Shown: positions 43,901-55,744 of the stretch, piece after piece
Numbering within the stretch: position 1 is the first letter of the stretch
Layout: every line of letters begins with the position of its first letter
From: Fonsecaea monophora
Taxonomy: Eukaryota > Ascomycota > Eurotiomycetes > Chaetothyriales > Herpotrichiellaceae
Length of the DNA stretch: 64,000 nucleotides
Direction: 5' to 3'
Assembly: GCF_001642475.1 (NCBI RefSeq)
Contig: NW_019173997.1
Location: forward strand, 1-64,000
The notes under the pieces: model-generated
What the model was told of the DNA's origin: nothing
What the model saw: only the letters and a program-made list of their open reading frames with translations
Databases searched by the model: none
Position numbers and translations under genes: made by a program

Positions 43901-45744
43901 GCAGTCTATAGCTCCGAACCCTGCATGAGGCTAAACCCAAATCCAAACATGGACGAGCCACCCTTCCAGCAAAAGCCCTTGAAAGGTTGGATTGGCAAAG
44001 AGTTGAACAAGTGGCCTAGTAAAAGGAGCCGCCGAACGGCTCTGGGAGTATACTCGTCCCTCCTTGAGCTGGAGCATGAAGGACTAGCGACGGTCAAAGC
44101 TTGAATTACAACTTGGGGCTGCCATGCAACCTTGCGAGCCTGGTTCACCCTGGTAGACGGCGGAGACATTTTCTCGCATGATAGGAGGCCCCCCTTGGTG
44201 CTTCTGGGAGCTGTCTGGGTGGCCCGGGCCAGGAGCTAGCAGGGCTAGCAGGGCTAAAGCGAACCATCGCAACTTCAAGGCCGCCGGGCCTTGAAGCCAA
44301 ACTGCATCCTCTTTAGCAACAGTGCCCATCTCCGAATTTCAATAATGATGATCCAAAGGGATGGATGCGTCTTGAACAAAGATACTTTCTGCCAGTGCGC
44401 AGACCATGCGTCAACCATGGGCTGTCACCCTCCTCGTTTCTGGGGGCCTGGCTGGGCTTGACCATCGTGCCACCCAATGGTCACGGGTCTCCATCATGGT
44501 TGACGGCTTGACGGCTCATGAAAGAATGGATCCAGAGAATCCCCCCAGGCTTCTCTACACCAGACATGCGTCCAGCTATCGACCTATCGAAGCCTATTGC
44601 ACCCATCAACCCCTGGTCCTGGCGCGCCGTCCCCCACCACCTCCCTGGAGAGAGAAAAACAACAGGTATGCCCATGAAACTGAAACCCATCGCAACCTGA
44701 TCACATATCCTCTCTGTCGAAATCTCCATTCCTCTACCAGTATTACTCGGTACCGAGTACAGGCTCGGCGTTTAAACTTCGTTCCCCTGTATCCAAAAGT
44801 CAAGGCTTTCCATCCCGCTTGTGTCAAAGCCACTTCAACCCTGTCCATTTCCTCTGAACCCTGCCCTTCCAACCCGAGTCTCGGGCTCTCTGCATCCTTT
44901 CGCGCGCTCTCGCCCTCTTCATATCTCTCTCACCCACTACTACCACCTGAGAGTACGCGCCGATCAAGACGGACACTCTTACAAAGACTCGTCGCTTCAT
45001 TCAGTTTGCACATTGTTTCGTGTCCGGCCGATTCTCTTTACCAGTAATTCTCCGAAACCCATTATATGTGTCCCACAGCTCCACCACTTGGATCTCAACC
45101 TCCCAACGATACCCATCCCTCAGCTCCTTTATAACACATGCAAATCCCGCCCCGCTGACGGAGGACAACTTCGGATATTTCTTACTACTGTCTTAAAGCA
45201 GAGTCTCTGGACGCCTCTCATCCTCAAAGACGCAACATTATCCAAGCCGAAGTTTGGTTGTTCTCGTCAGCTTCGGGCGGTTCCACAAAACTCGACATCG
45301 GATTGTCTTCCACCCGACCCATCCGTCACCTGTCATTTCGCGCTCCACAATCGTCAACGTCTTTGCTCCAGGTCGCAGGTGAACCCACGGGCACCTGCGT
45401 CCGAGGGTTGAGTTTGTTGCGAAAGAAACAAAAAGAGCTCGTGTCAGCTCATCCCGGGACCCTTCGCGACAGATTGCCAAATCAACTAAAACATTGGGTC
45501 CCCTCCCTTAAGTGTTGATAGGGCTGACAGGCATATCACCGTCCGATGCACAGTGCCCCCCCTGACCTCTAACCGCCTTAGCTTTGACCTGCCTTAAAAT
45601 CTGTCATTGCTTTTGAACCCTATCATACGTCAGCCTGATGCCAGTACTCGGTACTTTATATCAGTCAACTTCTCGCTCGCTGCTCCGAGTGTCATTGAAA
45701 CCCGACCACGAAACTATATGAGTTGAGCTCGATTCACCGAAAAC
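40907..45744. other. gene-poor stretch, 4.8 kb, no gene supported
   Basis: Holds the ATG5 promoter at its left end. Open frames are short, without domains, and most begin at non-ATG codons. Local features: palindromic GTAGGTATGTACCTAC-type sequence near 43229-43256, a TACTCGTACT tandem near 43345-43370, a perfect 16-bp palindrome at 44744-44759 and a pyrimidine-rich run about 44820-45400 that may be the 5' leader of the next gene. A 120-codon ATG frame at 43742-44104 has no recognisable feature. Confidence 0.55.
44744..44759. repeat. perfect 16-bp palindrome
   Basis: TACTCGGTACCGAGTA, its own reverse complement. It is built from the word TACTCGGTA in two orientations; the same word occurs at four other intergenic places in the window. 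Confidence 0.9.
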
Positions 45745-46587
45745 ATGATCCCATGGGCCGCCTTTCGCAAGAGGTAAATGTCCGTGTCTTCTATTCAGCC
45801 TCTCTCATACTAATTTCCACATGTTAGCAGCGCACAAGAACCTGACTGGCGAGTGGAATTGAACGCGGAGAATGTCTATTATTATGTGGAACACGGACCA
45901 AGTCAGCACAAACGTGCCTTGGACTCTCCGATGCTGGGGCTGGCACATGAGCGGCAATTTGCCATTTCTCAACTCGGGACCAGAAGTGTCGGCTTCGAGA
46001 AGCAACACATTGCCTTGATGCAAGAGGCACTTCGGCAGCTCAGCAACCATTTCACCATGCACTCGACACACGAAGCATGTCGCCCGACCTCGCCGCACTC
46101 GGACTATCTGACTGATTGCCGGCACTTGATGGACAACTATAATCCATTACCGCCGCTTGACTCTTTGGACGAGCCCTGTTCCGAGCCATCGACACCTTCG
46201 CCAGTGACGGTATCACAGAGATCATCTCGATCACCTCTGGCGTTGCAAGAGCTTATGAACCCTCTGCCACTGACACCCTCGAGCTTGAAAAGAAAGTCGC
46301 CCGATGATCTGCCGTCATCTATCCTTGCCGATGATGTCCTCGAAGCAATACCCGATCTCGACGATGATGCCCTTTCTCAACGTCACTCCCTCAAATACTC
46401 TCGAGCAGGCGAGATACGAGGTACTAGTGGAGCATCTCGGACGCGGCGGAACGTGAGAATGCGACTGCGATCCTGTCAGAGGCAGGGCTCACTGCACGAT
46501 CCCCTCGAAACGGAGCAATTTGAGAAGGAGGGCCAGCTACTACTCCACCTGGCACGAAGCCCAAGGACGGTGGGAAACGGAACTTGA
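45745..46587 (+). CDS. hypothetical protein, isolated in gene-poor region
   Basis: Exon 1 45745-45773, intron 45774-45830 (57 bp, GTAAAT..AGCAG with TACTAAT branch point), exon 2 45831-46587; about 261 residues. No family recognised. The first 75 residues look folded (MIPWAAFRKSAQEPDW, VELNAENVYYYVEHGPSQ, FEKQHIALMQEALRQLSNHF). The rest is rich in Pro, Ser, Asp and Arg, with a basic patch LTPSSLKRKSPDD and an acidic stretch EAIPDLDDDALSQ. The 3' end is uncertain: in the last 170 bases another frame ends WHEAQGRWETELEEMN-like sequence up to a TGA at 46627, so a missed intron or a frameshift is possible. No gene lies within 4.8 kb upstream or 5.7 kb downstream, a setting often seen for fungal developmental regulators; that is inference. 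Confidence 0.6.
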
Positions 46588-49500
46588 AGAAATGAACGCC
46601 TACGAACGATCACCATTGGAAAGCAACTGAATGATGCCGTTGATGAAATTTGTCCGTGTGCCGGTTAAACACTCACGACCACAATCCTGTCGCGAAATCT
46701 CTGCATTCATTCTTCTTGGTATTACGGCGTACTATACTTTTGCGACTCATCATCGTTACCGTCAGAAGTTTTATATTTGGCCTCTATTGATGCACACAAT
46801 TACACGACCCTCAACCCTCTTTCGGCGGGGACCAACAGCACCGCGGATCGCCAATTCTTCAGACCCAAAAAGGGTTGTCATCATCACAGTGGAGTTTGTC
46901 CTTTTATGAGGTTGTTCAGCCGCTGCATTCAGGATTGTATACCGGCGTTGGATACCAGTAAATAGCTCGGGATGTGTCTGATGCATCTATCCAAAGGTGT
47001 GTTTGTCCAGCATGGAGTTAGATGACAACGGACCTTTCTTGTTGTTGTTTTTTTTCTTGCTTAGCGATGGCGCTGGAAGGAAAGGATTTTGCCCCCATTC
47101 AAAACTACTATCTTTTGTTACTGGTCTTTGCTTTGTTTGGAAGGTAATGGACATACGTGCTCGGTTTGGTTTTGGATGAGCTACTGTTGTCTATGGACGG
47201 GGCCCGGACTAAAGTGCAGGCACCGGCGAGTCCTTGATCCTTGGGTCCCTTAGGCATGCGGTCGAAGGAAGGGGGGAGTAGCCCAGGCTGGCTGACAGCG
47301 TGGATGGATCGATGGGGGATGAGATGGAATGGGCTTTGGTCGATCAAGTCGAAGCTCGAGGCTCGAAAGGGGGGGGGGGCTCCCCACCAAGGCCAGATTT
47401 GGGAATTGTGCACATACCATACAACCAAAATACACCCTCCCCGCTATTTGTCTATATCCCATGTCGGAAATGAGGAACCTGGAGTATCACCACCCATCAC
47501 TCAAAACGAAAGAGGATGGACCATTATTGGCCATTGCTTCTTTTTTGTCTTTCTCGATCTCTCATTTTTGCTTCCTTTTTTTGATATGATGGTTTCGCCA
47601 ATTGTCGACATCACCCACCACCCCTTTCCCATCGTCACCGCTGGTGCGGTAGCAGTAGCAGTAGCAGGACGCTTGAAGCCCCGGGGCGCAGGGCAGGTTT
47701 GCAAAAGGCCGATCCGATTACTCATGGTCGAACCCACGGGTTGCTAAGCTAAAGCGGCCAAGTTCCGATCCGCAGGACATCTCAGATGATCGGGGGGCTG
47801 CATCGCGGAGTGGGGGGTGGTGGATAAGTAAGTAGTGGGAGTGGTAGCGATACTCGTAGAGTCCCAGTAGGTAGGTAGGTAAATAGGGAGGTACATAGGT
47901 ATGGAATAGGTATGGAGTACTCCAAGGAAGGTATGTGTGTGGCTTGGGTTTCCCGATCGCGTTTCCCGTTTGCCGATGGCCGACGGCCAATTCCCTTATA
48001 AGGCATGAACCCTATAGGGAAGAGGGGGGAGGATATTAGTACAAACGGTTAGTTATTTACGAGTGCAAGTAGTAAAGTACTATTAGGGATTTGATGAGTT
48101 AGTGCGACAAAAGAGGGGGGAGAGAAATGAACACACATACAAAGTGACCTTCTATTTACGAACAAGTGTGAGAGGCTCAAAGAGCGTCATAGCGTCGTCT
48201 CGCCTCGCTGTCGTGGATGGATGGGCATCTCTTGAGGTTGGTCATGCTCCGTGCCGAGTTTACTCGAGACAGTAATTGGGTACGAGTAGGGGCTTGTAGT
48301 GAACCGTGACAAATCCAATACCATCACCCATCTTGCAACGAATTACAGGACGAGAAGAATGAAAACAGGGACGGGATGTGATTCCTGCCCGGTGGTTCGG
48401 TGTGTGGTGTGCGTGTACATTCAGTGCTGACATGCACCTATTCAGGTCCTCAGGTACCTACCGGCCGAGGACAAATACGAAGTCGTCGGTACATGCATAC
48501 GGTTCGTCCACAGGGGAGATCGACTGGGCCCACGCCGACGGAAAGTGTGGGAGGTGGAAAACCAAAACACATGGAGCACACATACCTCGTACTGAGTATA
48601 GGCAAGGCTGGCCCTCTCCGTCGCGGTCTTGTGGTTGGTCCACTGACTGATTGACCGTTGATTGACTGACTGGCTTACTCTGACACTGACCAGTGACCAC
48701 CGATCAGAGCCCGCCAGGCATCGGTTTTGTATCAGGTCAGGAACGATCCAATCGGATATCAAGCCGCCAATTGCCCAATGCGTCCTCGGCGTGTTGAGTC
48801 TGACAAGCTTATACCCAGTCGAGCACTGGTCGATGGGCGACTAGGATCGCAACGTTCCCCGTCGGCCAGTCACGGAGAGAATCGATTTTGCTTGGTTGGT
48901 TCATATGATTGTCGGTGGAAAAGAATCCCACAATCAACAAAACCATCCTATCAACCCACAAGGACATACTCGTAGTGTGAGTAATCGTAATGGGGATCGA
49001 GCTTGATGCGTTTCAGCCATGGTGTGGCGGCCACGACCACTGACCCAGCACACATCCTTAGTTTAGAGGATTTCTAAGGCACCCCCCTTATGTCGGCGCG
49101 CCCTAATATGACAATGATGACGACCATGACGCTTGATGATTTGATTGGTGTCCCCGTCAGAAGAAGGGTGTCTCAGCCTCTCAGGGCTATGAGCGAGAAG
49201 GAGATTGCGGACTCGTATGTCCGAGTCCTCGACTTCTCATCGGCCTCGGACTTGACATGAGCGAATGCACTTGTATAGTATTCGGGTTGGTACGGAGTAT
49301 CCTCTTTTCGTCGCCAAGTGCCGTCTGACGATTTTGGTGGAGGTACTGTAAGACCTGGGCAACAATAATCAGGTGGCTTTTCCGGCAGTGGCGGCGAAAC
49401 AATCAAGCAAGCAAGTCAATCGGCGGGTAAGCGGATGAAACCGTTCCTGGTGCGATGTGGAGGGAGCGACGAAGCGAAAACTAACAGCGCAACTCGAGGG

Positions 49501-52355
49501 CCAGCCATGGGCCACAGGGAGGTGTTGATTGCCCTATTTCGCTTGGCCGTTATCTCGCTCTTTTTGGTCGTCACGGGCTGTTATTATAATAGCGGCAACA
49601 GAATCCATTTCTGCCGGTATTTGGCAGCGACCATGACCAGGAACACTGATCAGTGTCAGTATGCTCCGAATTTCCTGAACTGGTGGTAGCTAACCGGGAG
49701 CACCAGGCGATTCTCCGTTCAATAAACGAGCGATCGCTTAGTATTCGAATTGGTAATAGCGAAAGCCGACCGAGACATGAATGCAATGTTGTTGATCTTC
49801 GTCAGAGGAAATAACCCGACGCTTGCGGTTCACCCTGCAGCTATTCATTGTCACCCTTCTTACTCCGCACCATACGCTGTTGGTCCGAACCAAGGTACTG
49901 TCAGTATTCCACGGGCCGTGACGGAGGGGCTTGTTGCATTGAGATAAGGAAGCGAGCTCTCTGACATATCCAAGTGGGATCGCTGGAACCCCAGGAAGTG
50001 ATAGCCGTTCACCTTTCCAGTGAGTTGCGCCATCTGACATAGACATCACTCCGTTTTCGAGGTAGTACGCACGTACCTCCAGGTGAGCTTTAGCACTCAG
50101 GGGGCACCTAGAGAAGCTCTGTAATTCCGAGTGCTCCATAAGGTGGGGATCGTAGGCAGTCTAAGGTGCAGTGGGGGACCTGGCAGCATGTCCTGCAAGG
50201 GACGTGTGCAGCACCATAGTCATTTGATGGTGACGCCGGAGTTGGTGGCATGGTACCTTCGAACTTGTGGTGTAATGATGTTTTGCAAAAGGACCATCTG
50301 CACCCCAAAAACTGACAGGGCAAACTGTCATTGATTGTATGCACGATGCCCATTTAGGATCTTGGTCAGTCGTTGGTCGGTCCGCGTGCAGAGTCCATTG
50401 GTTGCCATCCCACCTGAAGACGGACACAAACACAGATCCGATAAGAGTCTGAACTGACTTCAGCTGCCGCAAGCTCCATGTGGGAGATTTTGCAACAGGT
50501 TTGGGACAAAGCATTTGCCTCGCGTCATCCTGCGCAACTGCATTGATGGCCGGGATGTCGAAGCCGTTGGCCGTAGTTGCAGGCCCGCTTCGAGCTGGTG
50601 GGAGGGGAAGTGCGGAAAATGCAAGTCCGTATCGGCAACGTGGTGATGCGGGCATCCTCCCAAGGAATTCCAGTATAAACGCGAGTAGATTCAACTGGCT
50701 AGCGCTCAAAAGGACCAAACAAGTTTAACGGCGACCGTTGAGAGGCCCCTGTCGAATGGTTGCTGCACGCATGTGAACCCACAGAGCATCGCGTACTCGT
50801 ACATTGCGCGGTAGTCACGCGCAACTCATTGATAAGAATTGGAGAACGGCATGCTCAGGAGATTGGACAGAAATCCGAAGACTGATAAGGAGAGGGAAAG
50901 ACTAGAAAGGTGCTTCTGGTCCCTCGGCTGTCCCCAGCATCTTGCGAGGAATCGCACTTGTTGCTTCCCATTTTCCTCCTCCTCCTCTTCGTCTGGCCTT
51001 CATACTCTCTCGCCACTCCCACAAGGGATAGTAATATCCGTGGTGTGGAAAGGAGTATACGACGTGTTCGGTAGTTCATGTAGTCACCCTGGTGATCCAG
51101 TCTCGCTCAGGGGTATTGGTGCTGGTGGCCTTGTCCCTGCCCCATGTTATGTTGTTCAACATCAACCTCTTCCCCCCGTGTCAGTTGTCACAGGAAGGGG
51201 AGCGCAGGGGGTGCTTGCTTTGGCTCGCACACCTTCCCCATTTTACCGCCTCTTCCTCCTTGAGTACACGGAACATGGAAATCTGGCTCCGTTCGTCCAG
51301 CATCACGTCCTCGTACGACTGACCGCAGTCGACTGCATCCAGTGGTCGCGACGAGGGGACTGGAGCCGATAAGGTGGACGGGGTCTGGAGGGAGTCAGTG
51401 GGAGTAGCTTGAAGATAGTGGGTTCAATGGTTATAGTGTTGGACGTGAGGATGAAGTCCATCTGATCGACCTTTGCGTTGCAGAATGCAAGAAAGTGGAC
51501 AGCACATCGTGCATCAACCCCGCAATCCTCACCGAGGACTTGGGACAATCACGAGTAAATATTTGGGTCTTGGCCCTGTGAGGTCATCTGTGTAAGGCAA
51601 TGATGACAGGGCACCAGAGGGAGAGGGGGCCTTGAATGGGTGGGCCATTGAGCGAGGCCTTTACCTAACCCACATGACAAGCTTCCCCTAGATGCCCCCA
51701 GAGTGCCCCAGCTAGCCACTTATAAGTGCCATTCCCACCAAATAACCACAACCAAGCTTTGCACAAGGACCCGTAGTCGGTGCCAAAATCTGGGGTAGCG
51801 ACCCCCAACTCCCCCAGCATTCTCTTGGTATTCATTTCAAAGCAAATGGAGACATCTCGTAAGGGAATATATAGGTGTCTAGGTACCCTGAACATGCGGC
51901 AATATAACTTGACTCCTCCCCAACATCCAGAAAGCCGGGCGGCAAGGGGAACATGGTGCTTCGCTAAGGATCTACGCGTCCTTTGCCAGCTCTCCGGCAA
52001 TCTAACTGGCTTTCTTCATGCCTGAACGTCACAAAACTCACTCACTCACTCTACCCTCAGCGTCTGGCTTCCCCGCCACCGCCAGGTACACGTCGTGTGC
52101 TCATTGGCTCCCATCGTCTCGTGATATCTCTGGCAATGTCCTTATCTCTGTCGATTCAGCGCTCTCCCTGCTTCGTAACATCAGAACACTTGCGAAGCGA
52201 ACACGTGTGCCTCTGTCGTCACTCTTTTCGTCCCACCTGGATAACTCGCTTCATCCCTGGGTCGAAGAACATCGCTGATCTATTCAAGAGATAGCCCTCT
52301 AACTGCAATACCTGTCGGGAGTGAAGCGAACAGTCTCGAACCCACGCCCAGGACC
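46588..52355. other. gene-poor stretch, 5.8 kb, no gene supported
   Basis: Only short frames without domains; the longest (50161-50718 minus, 47241-47747 plus, 50839-51372 plus) lack ATG support or family features. Simple repeats occur: GGGGGGGG near 47372, AGTAGC hexamers 47650-47667, GTAG runs near 47868-47880 and a TGACTG-rich run near 48645-48670. It could hold a long 3' or 5' non-coding transcript, but sequence alone cannot show this. Confidence 0.5.
47650..47667. repeat. short AGTAGC hexamer tandem
   Basis: Three units of TAGCAG in the gene-poor region; no other structure around it. Confidence 0.85.
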
Positions 52356-53043
52356 ATGGCAGCAAATCCCAAAGATCGCGTCTATGTCCATGTCGGACGC
52401 GGCGGCGCAGGTTCTACCACCCGTCCTCCCTTATCTCTCTTCATCTTCGTCACAAAACGAGACTGACCAATGCAATCAGGCAACGTCGTCGACTCAACAG
52501 CTACAGCAGTACGCCGTCCCTCTTGGATCGCCGACACACACTTGCCGGCTGCGGCCACTGGCCACGGAGGATTCAACGCAGGCCGCCGTTTCTCCACGGG
52601 AATCGGCGGGTCAGGAAACATGTCTGTGGCAAGTAGGTTCCGAGGCAAACAGGAGGCCGATGAGGAGATGGCAAGGTTGTTATGCGACAGACAAGCGCCG
52701 GGAATTGTACTCGTTGAGGGTGGATATCACACAGGACGAGGTACATGCCAATTCCCACATCCTCAGCCCCCGGAGTATCACATAGAGACCTTCGTGTATC
52801 ATCCCACGAACAGAGGACTAAACTTGGATAGGCGGCGCCGCAAACAAATATACCAACACCGAATTCGAAGATCAAGAAGCACGCTCGAATAACGAAAACA
52901 TGCGACGGCTGAGTATCGCGAGTATGAGCCAGCGGAGAGAGAGCCTGGGAAGTGTCATGGGATCAGGTGGCGGGTCCAGTCGGAGGGCAAGCATAGCCTC
53001 AATGAAGGATTACCTGATGAAGAGGAGGGCGAGCAAGGCTTGA
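52356..53043 (+). CDS. DUF3602-family protein with GRGGxGN motifs
   Basis: Three exons: 52356-52410, 52480-52740, 52832-53043; introns of 69 and 91 bp; 175 residues. The family mark is a repeated glycine motif: VHVGRGGAG-NVV across intron 1, STGIGGSGNM in exon 2, and TGRG-GAANKYT across intron 2. Both introns cut a Gly codon (G|GC) inside such a motif. The C-terminus is basic and serine-rich (RRLSIASMSQRRES, GSSRRASIASM, MKRRASKA). DUF3602 proteins are small, fungal and mostly uncharacterised. Start MAANPKDRVYVHVGRGG is typical for the family. Intron 1 has a weak GTTCTA donor. Confidence in the family is good; function is unknown. Confidence 0.85.
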
Positions 53044-53490
53044 GAATTGGTATCTGGCGCAGAGACGTCTCGAAGAGATCAAATTGCACATCGAAATAGT
53101 TGCCGCAAGTCCTTTGAAAAACGCGATAGCCGTGGAAGGCAGGTAACTGTTGGTAGTTGAACTCATGTCATTTCCCGCAAAAAAGCTTGAGCTTGCTTGT
53201 CGAACATCTTCTGATGAGTGCCATCACCATTTCGGGACATATCGACCAACCCTTGAGCTCGACCCAGTTCTGGTGCTCAGGTGTGGAGCAGCCAAACAGC
53301 CAAACGGCCAAACACTTGCTCGTGAGAATATGCGTCTGCGCGAGAAGCGTAATAGCCATCTTCTGCCTGTCTTTTCCGGACAACAAAGACCTGACATACA
53401 CAATGACATCTCGGTAGGCGTCTGATATCCTTGATTGTGCCGAAGAGTGTCTACCGCATCAAAGCTCTGGCTCAAGCTTCCAGTCTTTTA
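53044..53490. other. convergent intergenic region, 447 bp
   Basis: 3' flanks of the DUF3602 gene (+) and the 7TM gene (-). A direct repeat CAGCCAAACAGCCAAACGGCCAAACA is at about 53287-53311. Overlapping frames of 80-90 codons on both strands here lack an ATG or a domain. Confidence 0.5.
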
Positions 53491-54561
53491 CTACCTTGCG
53501 GGCCCCAACTCTCCGTTGGGTATCCTTGCCTCTGACGGAAGTGTCTCCACGTGCTCCAGTCTCGCGATCTCCATATCGAAGTCCCGGTTTCTGATATTAG
53601 CCCTGTTCCCAGTGGTCGGCCACTTTCGCTGAGATATCCTTGTCACATCAGTGCCGACCTTTGTGAGATCTACGAACTCGGATATGTCAGTGCCTCCAGT
53701 CAGAGCCGAAGAGGTTCGCTTCTCATCTCGTGTAAACGGAAGTGATGAGTTCCTTCCACCGACAAAATCGACCAGTTTCCCAAGAATGGCAAATTCCAGC
53801 TTAAGTTTGATCGAGTAAAAGGCCGGTTTTGTGATTGTTTCGAGGATATACAGCGAGGCACATTCCAGCCCCAGTAAGCCCAGGTCCAGCGTGATGATTA
53901 AGATGTTGATCGCCAACAGTTGATACATGAGTCTCTTCGTATTTGTTTGCACCGAGGAGCGAAGTGTGCGAATGGCCTCGATAATATAGATCGACGACAG
54001 AATAACTTCTTGGAGAAAGAAGCCACACATCTGGACCTTCTCCATAACATTGTATCCGTCCACAAAGGCACGGGTATGCGTATCACTGTTGGATCCGATG
54101 GTCAGAACTGTTGTCGGTATATGCAGAACAATCGCATTGACGATAATCATCCACTTCGTCCACTTCAGGATCTTGTCTCTTCTTTCTCCGGTCAACAGCA
54201 AGTGGAGTCTTGAATACAGAACAACTGCTTGTCCTGTAATCATAGGATACCAGCCAATACTCAATAGCAGCAGGGAGAACCACTTCGCGCTCATGAGGAT
54301 CGAAAAGTATTTGAAGATGAAGCCTATTGAGTAAGGCACGATGCCCAAGCTGGAAACGACGAGGCTCCAGAAATAAAGGCCCTTGAACTTTTTAAAGGTA
54401 CCAAATATGAGTACCTGCAACTCGAGAGCGTTATACAGCGATAGACCGAGGAAGAACGCGATCATGACTTTGATGGTGAGACTGTCGCCGGTGTAGCCCC
54501 CCGTAATCCCTTCTGCTGCTGACGAAAAGGAGCTCGAGGATGCACTTGAATTCGACGCCAT
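53491..54561 (-). CDS. fungal seven-transmembrane protein (GPCR-like, DUF7703 type)
   Basis: Single exon of 356 residues from ATG 54561 (a longer frame starts at TTG 54579) to TAG 53491. A short Ser-rich extracellular N-terminus (MASNSSASSSSFSSAAEG) with possible glycosylation precedes seven hydrophobic segments: VMIAFFLGLSLYNALEL, YFWSLVVSSLGIVPYSIGF, WFSLLLLSIGWYPMITG, WMIIVNAIVLHIPTTVL, CGFFLQEVILSSIYIIEAI, LLAINILIITLDLGLLGL and SIKLKLEFAILGKLVDF. After TM3 is LYSRLHLL, and LRSSVQTNTKRLMYQ lies between TM5 and TM6, as in the many Pezizomycotina 7TM proteins related to Pth11 but without a CFEM domain. The C-tail of about 85 residues is charged. A receptor role is inferred only. Confidence 0.8.
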   Translation of the reverse strand: MASNSSASSSSFSSAAEGITGGYTGDSLTIKVMIAFFLGLSLYNALELQVLIFGTFKKFKGLYFWSLVVSSLGIVPYSIGFIFKYFSILMSAKWFSLLLLSIGWYPMITGQAVVLYSRLHLLLTGERRDKILKWTKWMIIVNAIVLHIPTTVLTIGSNSDTHTRAFVDGYNVMEKVQMCGFFLQEVILSSIYIIEAIRTLRSSVQTNTKRLMYQLLAINILIITLDLGLLGLECASLYILETITKPAFYSIKLKLEFAILGKLVDFVGGRNSSLPFTRDEKRTSSALTGGTDISEFVDLTKVGTDVTRISQRKWPTTGNRANIRNRDFDMEIARLEHVETLPSEARIPNGELGPAR

Positions 54562-55744
54562 TTTGTAGAAGGGGTTCAACCCAGGGGAAGGAGTGCCTCG
54601 AGGTTTCCCGGCCCATAGATGTCTCCAATCCGTCCGGCATGAGCTCGCTCGTCGGTCCTAGTGTCACTGAGCCATTTGATAGCATACCATTAACGCAGTC
54701 TGGAAAGATACAGAGAACGACGTTTTTTGAAGCTTCTCTCCACATGTTGGGAGAAGGGAACCGACGACGGCTGAAAAATGCGACTAAAGATCAACCATCA
54801 TGTCGATCAATACCCAGACCCCGCGAAGGCCGTTCAGGCGGGATCTTCTTGGCGACGGCACCAGACGGCGAGTGTGCGTTTCTATCTTATTGGATCATCC
54901 GAGTTCCGTTTCGTCGCTTCGCTGGGATATCCCCATGTGTAGCGATTCTGGGGAAACTGGGAACCAAGCATCCTACGTCATCCCTCCCACGTTTCTTACT
55001 CTGGTGCTCGGTAGTTGAGCCTCGACCCAGGAGTAGTTTCCACGTTGCTTAGTAGAGGCCCAGATTGTTGATCAGCAATGTGTAGGATGATCATGTTCAG
55101 GATGATTGTGTGGGCAGTAGTCGCTGCTTGTGGATCATCGAAACAAGAGGGTTTTCATTATTGCGAGGTTGGGCCTTCAGGTATAGATATATATTCTATG
55201 TAAAAGGCGAAAATAACGACGGTCAGGCGGATTTTCTCCCTTTCCTCTGCATCATCTGAGACCAGGTTTGCTGCACTATCTGATCTATCACCACGTTTGG
55301 CTGCGTCTGCTATCGGTCTCAGTCTCGAGAATTGTGTCGTCGTGTCGACTAGGAAGGCTGAGATGCGTCCTCGACACCGCCAGTCTCAGGTAATTTTCTG
55401 AGACTGAAACTTCTGTTGAAAGTGCGGCTTCTCAGCGATTGTCCCGAGCCCGTCCATGAGGTTCACTGTGAATAGTTGACCAGGTAGTCGACCACCAAAT
55501 CGGTATTCTGCACCACCGTGTCCTCGACCTTGATGTGCAATGAAGTGGCATAGGCACTAGTGGCAACACCGAGGTGGCTAGTCCTGGCAACGCCCTGAGA
55601 TTGACCTTCCTCCTTGAGCTAGGTTCGTGCAGACGCATGGCCTTGGGACTTCATTGTGTCTTTTGGAGGGTCGCAGAGGTTCCATGTCATATAATTTGAG
55701 AGTGTGGTTTGGCTCTTGTAATTGTCATCCAACTGCAGAATGCA
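54562..55744. other. intergenic, 1.2 kb
   Basis: Promoter region of the 7TM gene (-) and 3' flank of the small PPxY gene (-). The plus-strand frame 54540-55052 has no domain. AT-rich patch near 55180-55215. Nothing else seen. Confidence 0.45.

Noticed and set aside
43742..44104. 120-codon ATG frame in the gene-poor region
   Set aside because: No domain, no splice context, and composition similar to surrounding non-coding DNA.
44821..45411. 196-codon plus-strand frame
   Set aside because: Lies in a pyrimidine-rich stretch that resembles a 5' leader; the frame reads as Pro/Ser/Leu low complexity.
47715..47735. Possible tRNA T-loop (GGGTTCGACC on the minus strand)
   Set aside because: The flanking bases do not pair as a 5-bp T stem and no A box or cloverleaf fits; the same applies to similar words near 33176 and 52339.
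47241..47747. 168-codon plus-strand frame
   Set aside because: Runs through homopolymer and hexamer repeats, with no domain.
50161..50718. 185-codon minus-strand frame
   Set aside because: No recognisable motif, overlaps several competing frames on both strands, and has no supporting splice or promoter context.
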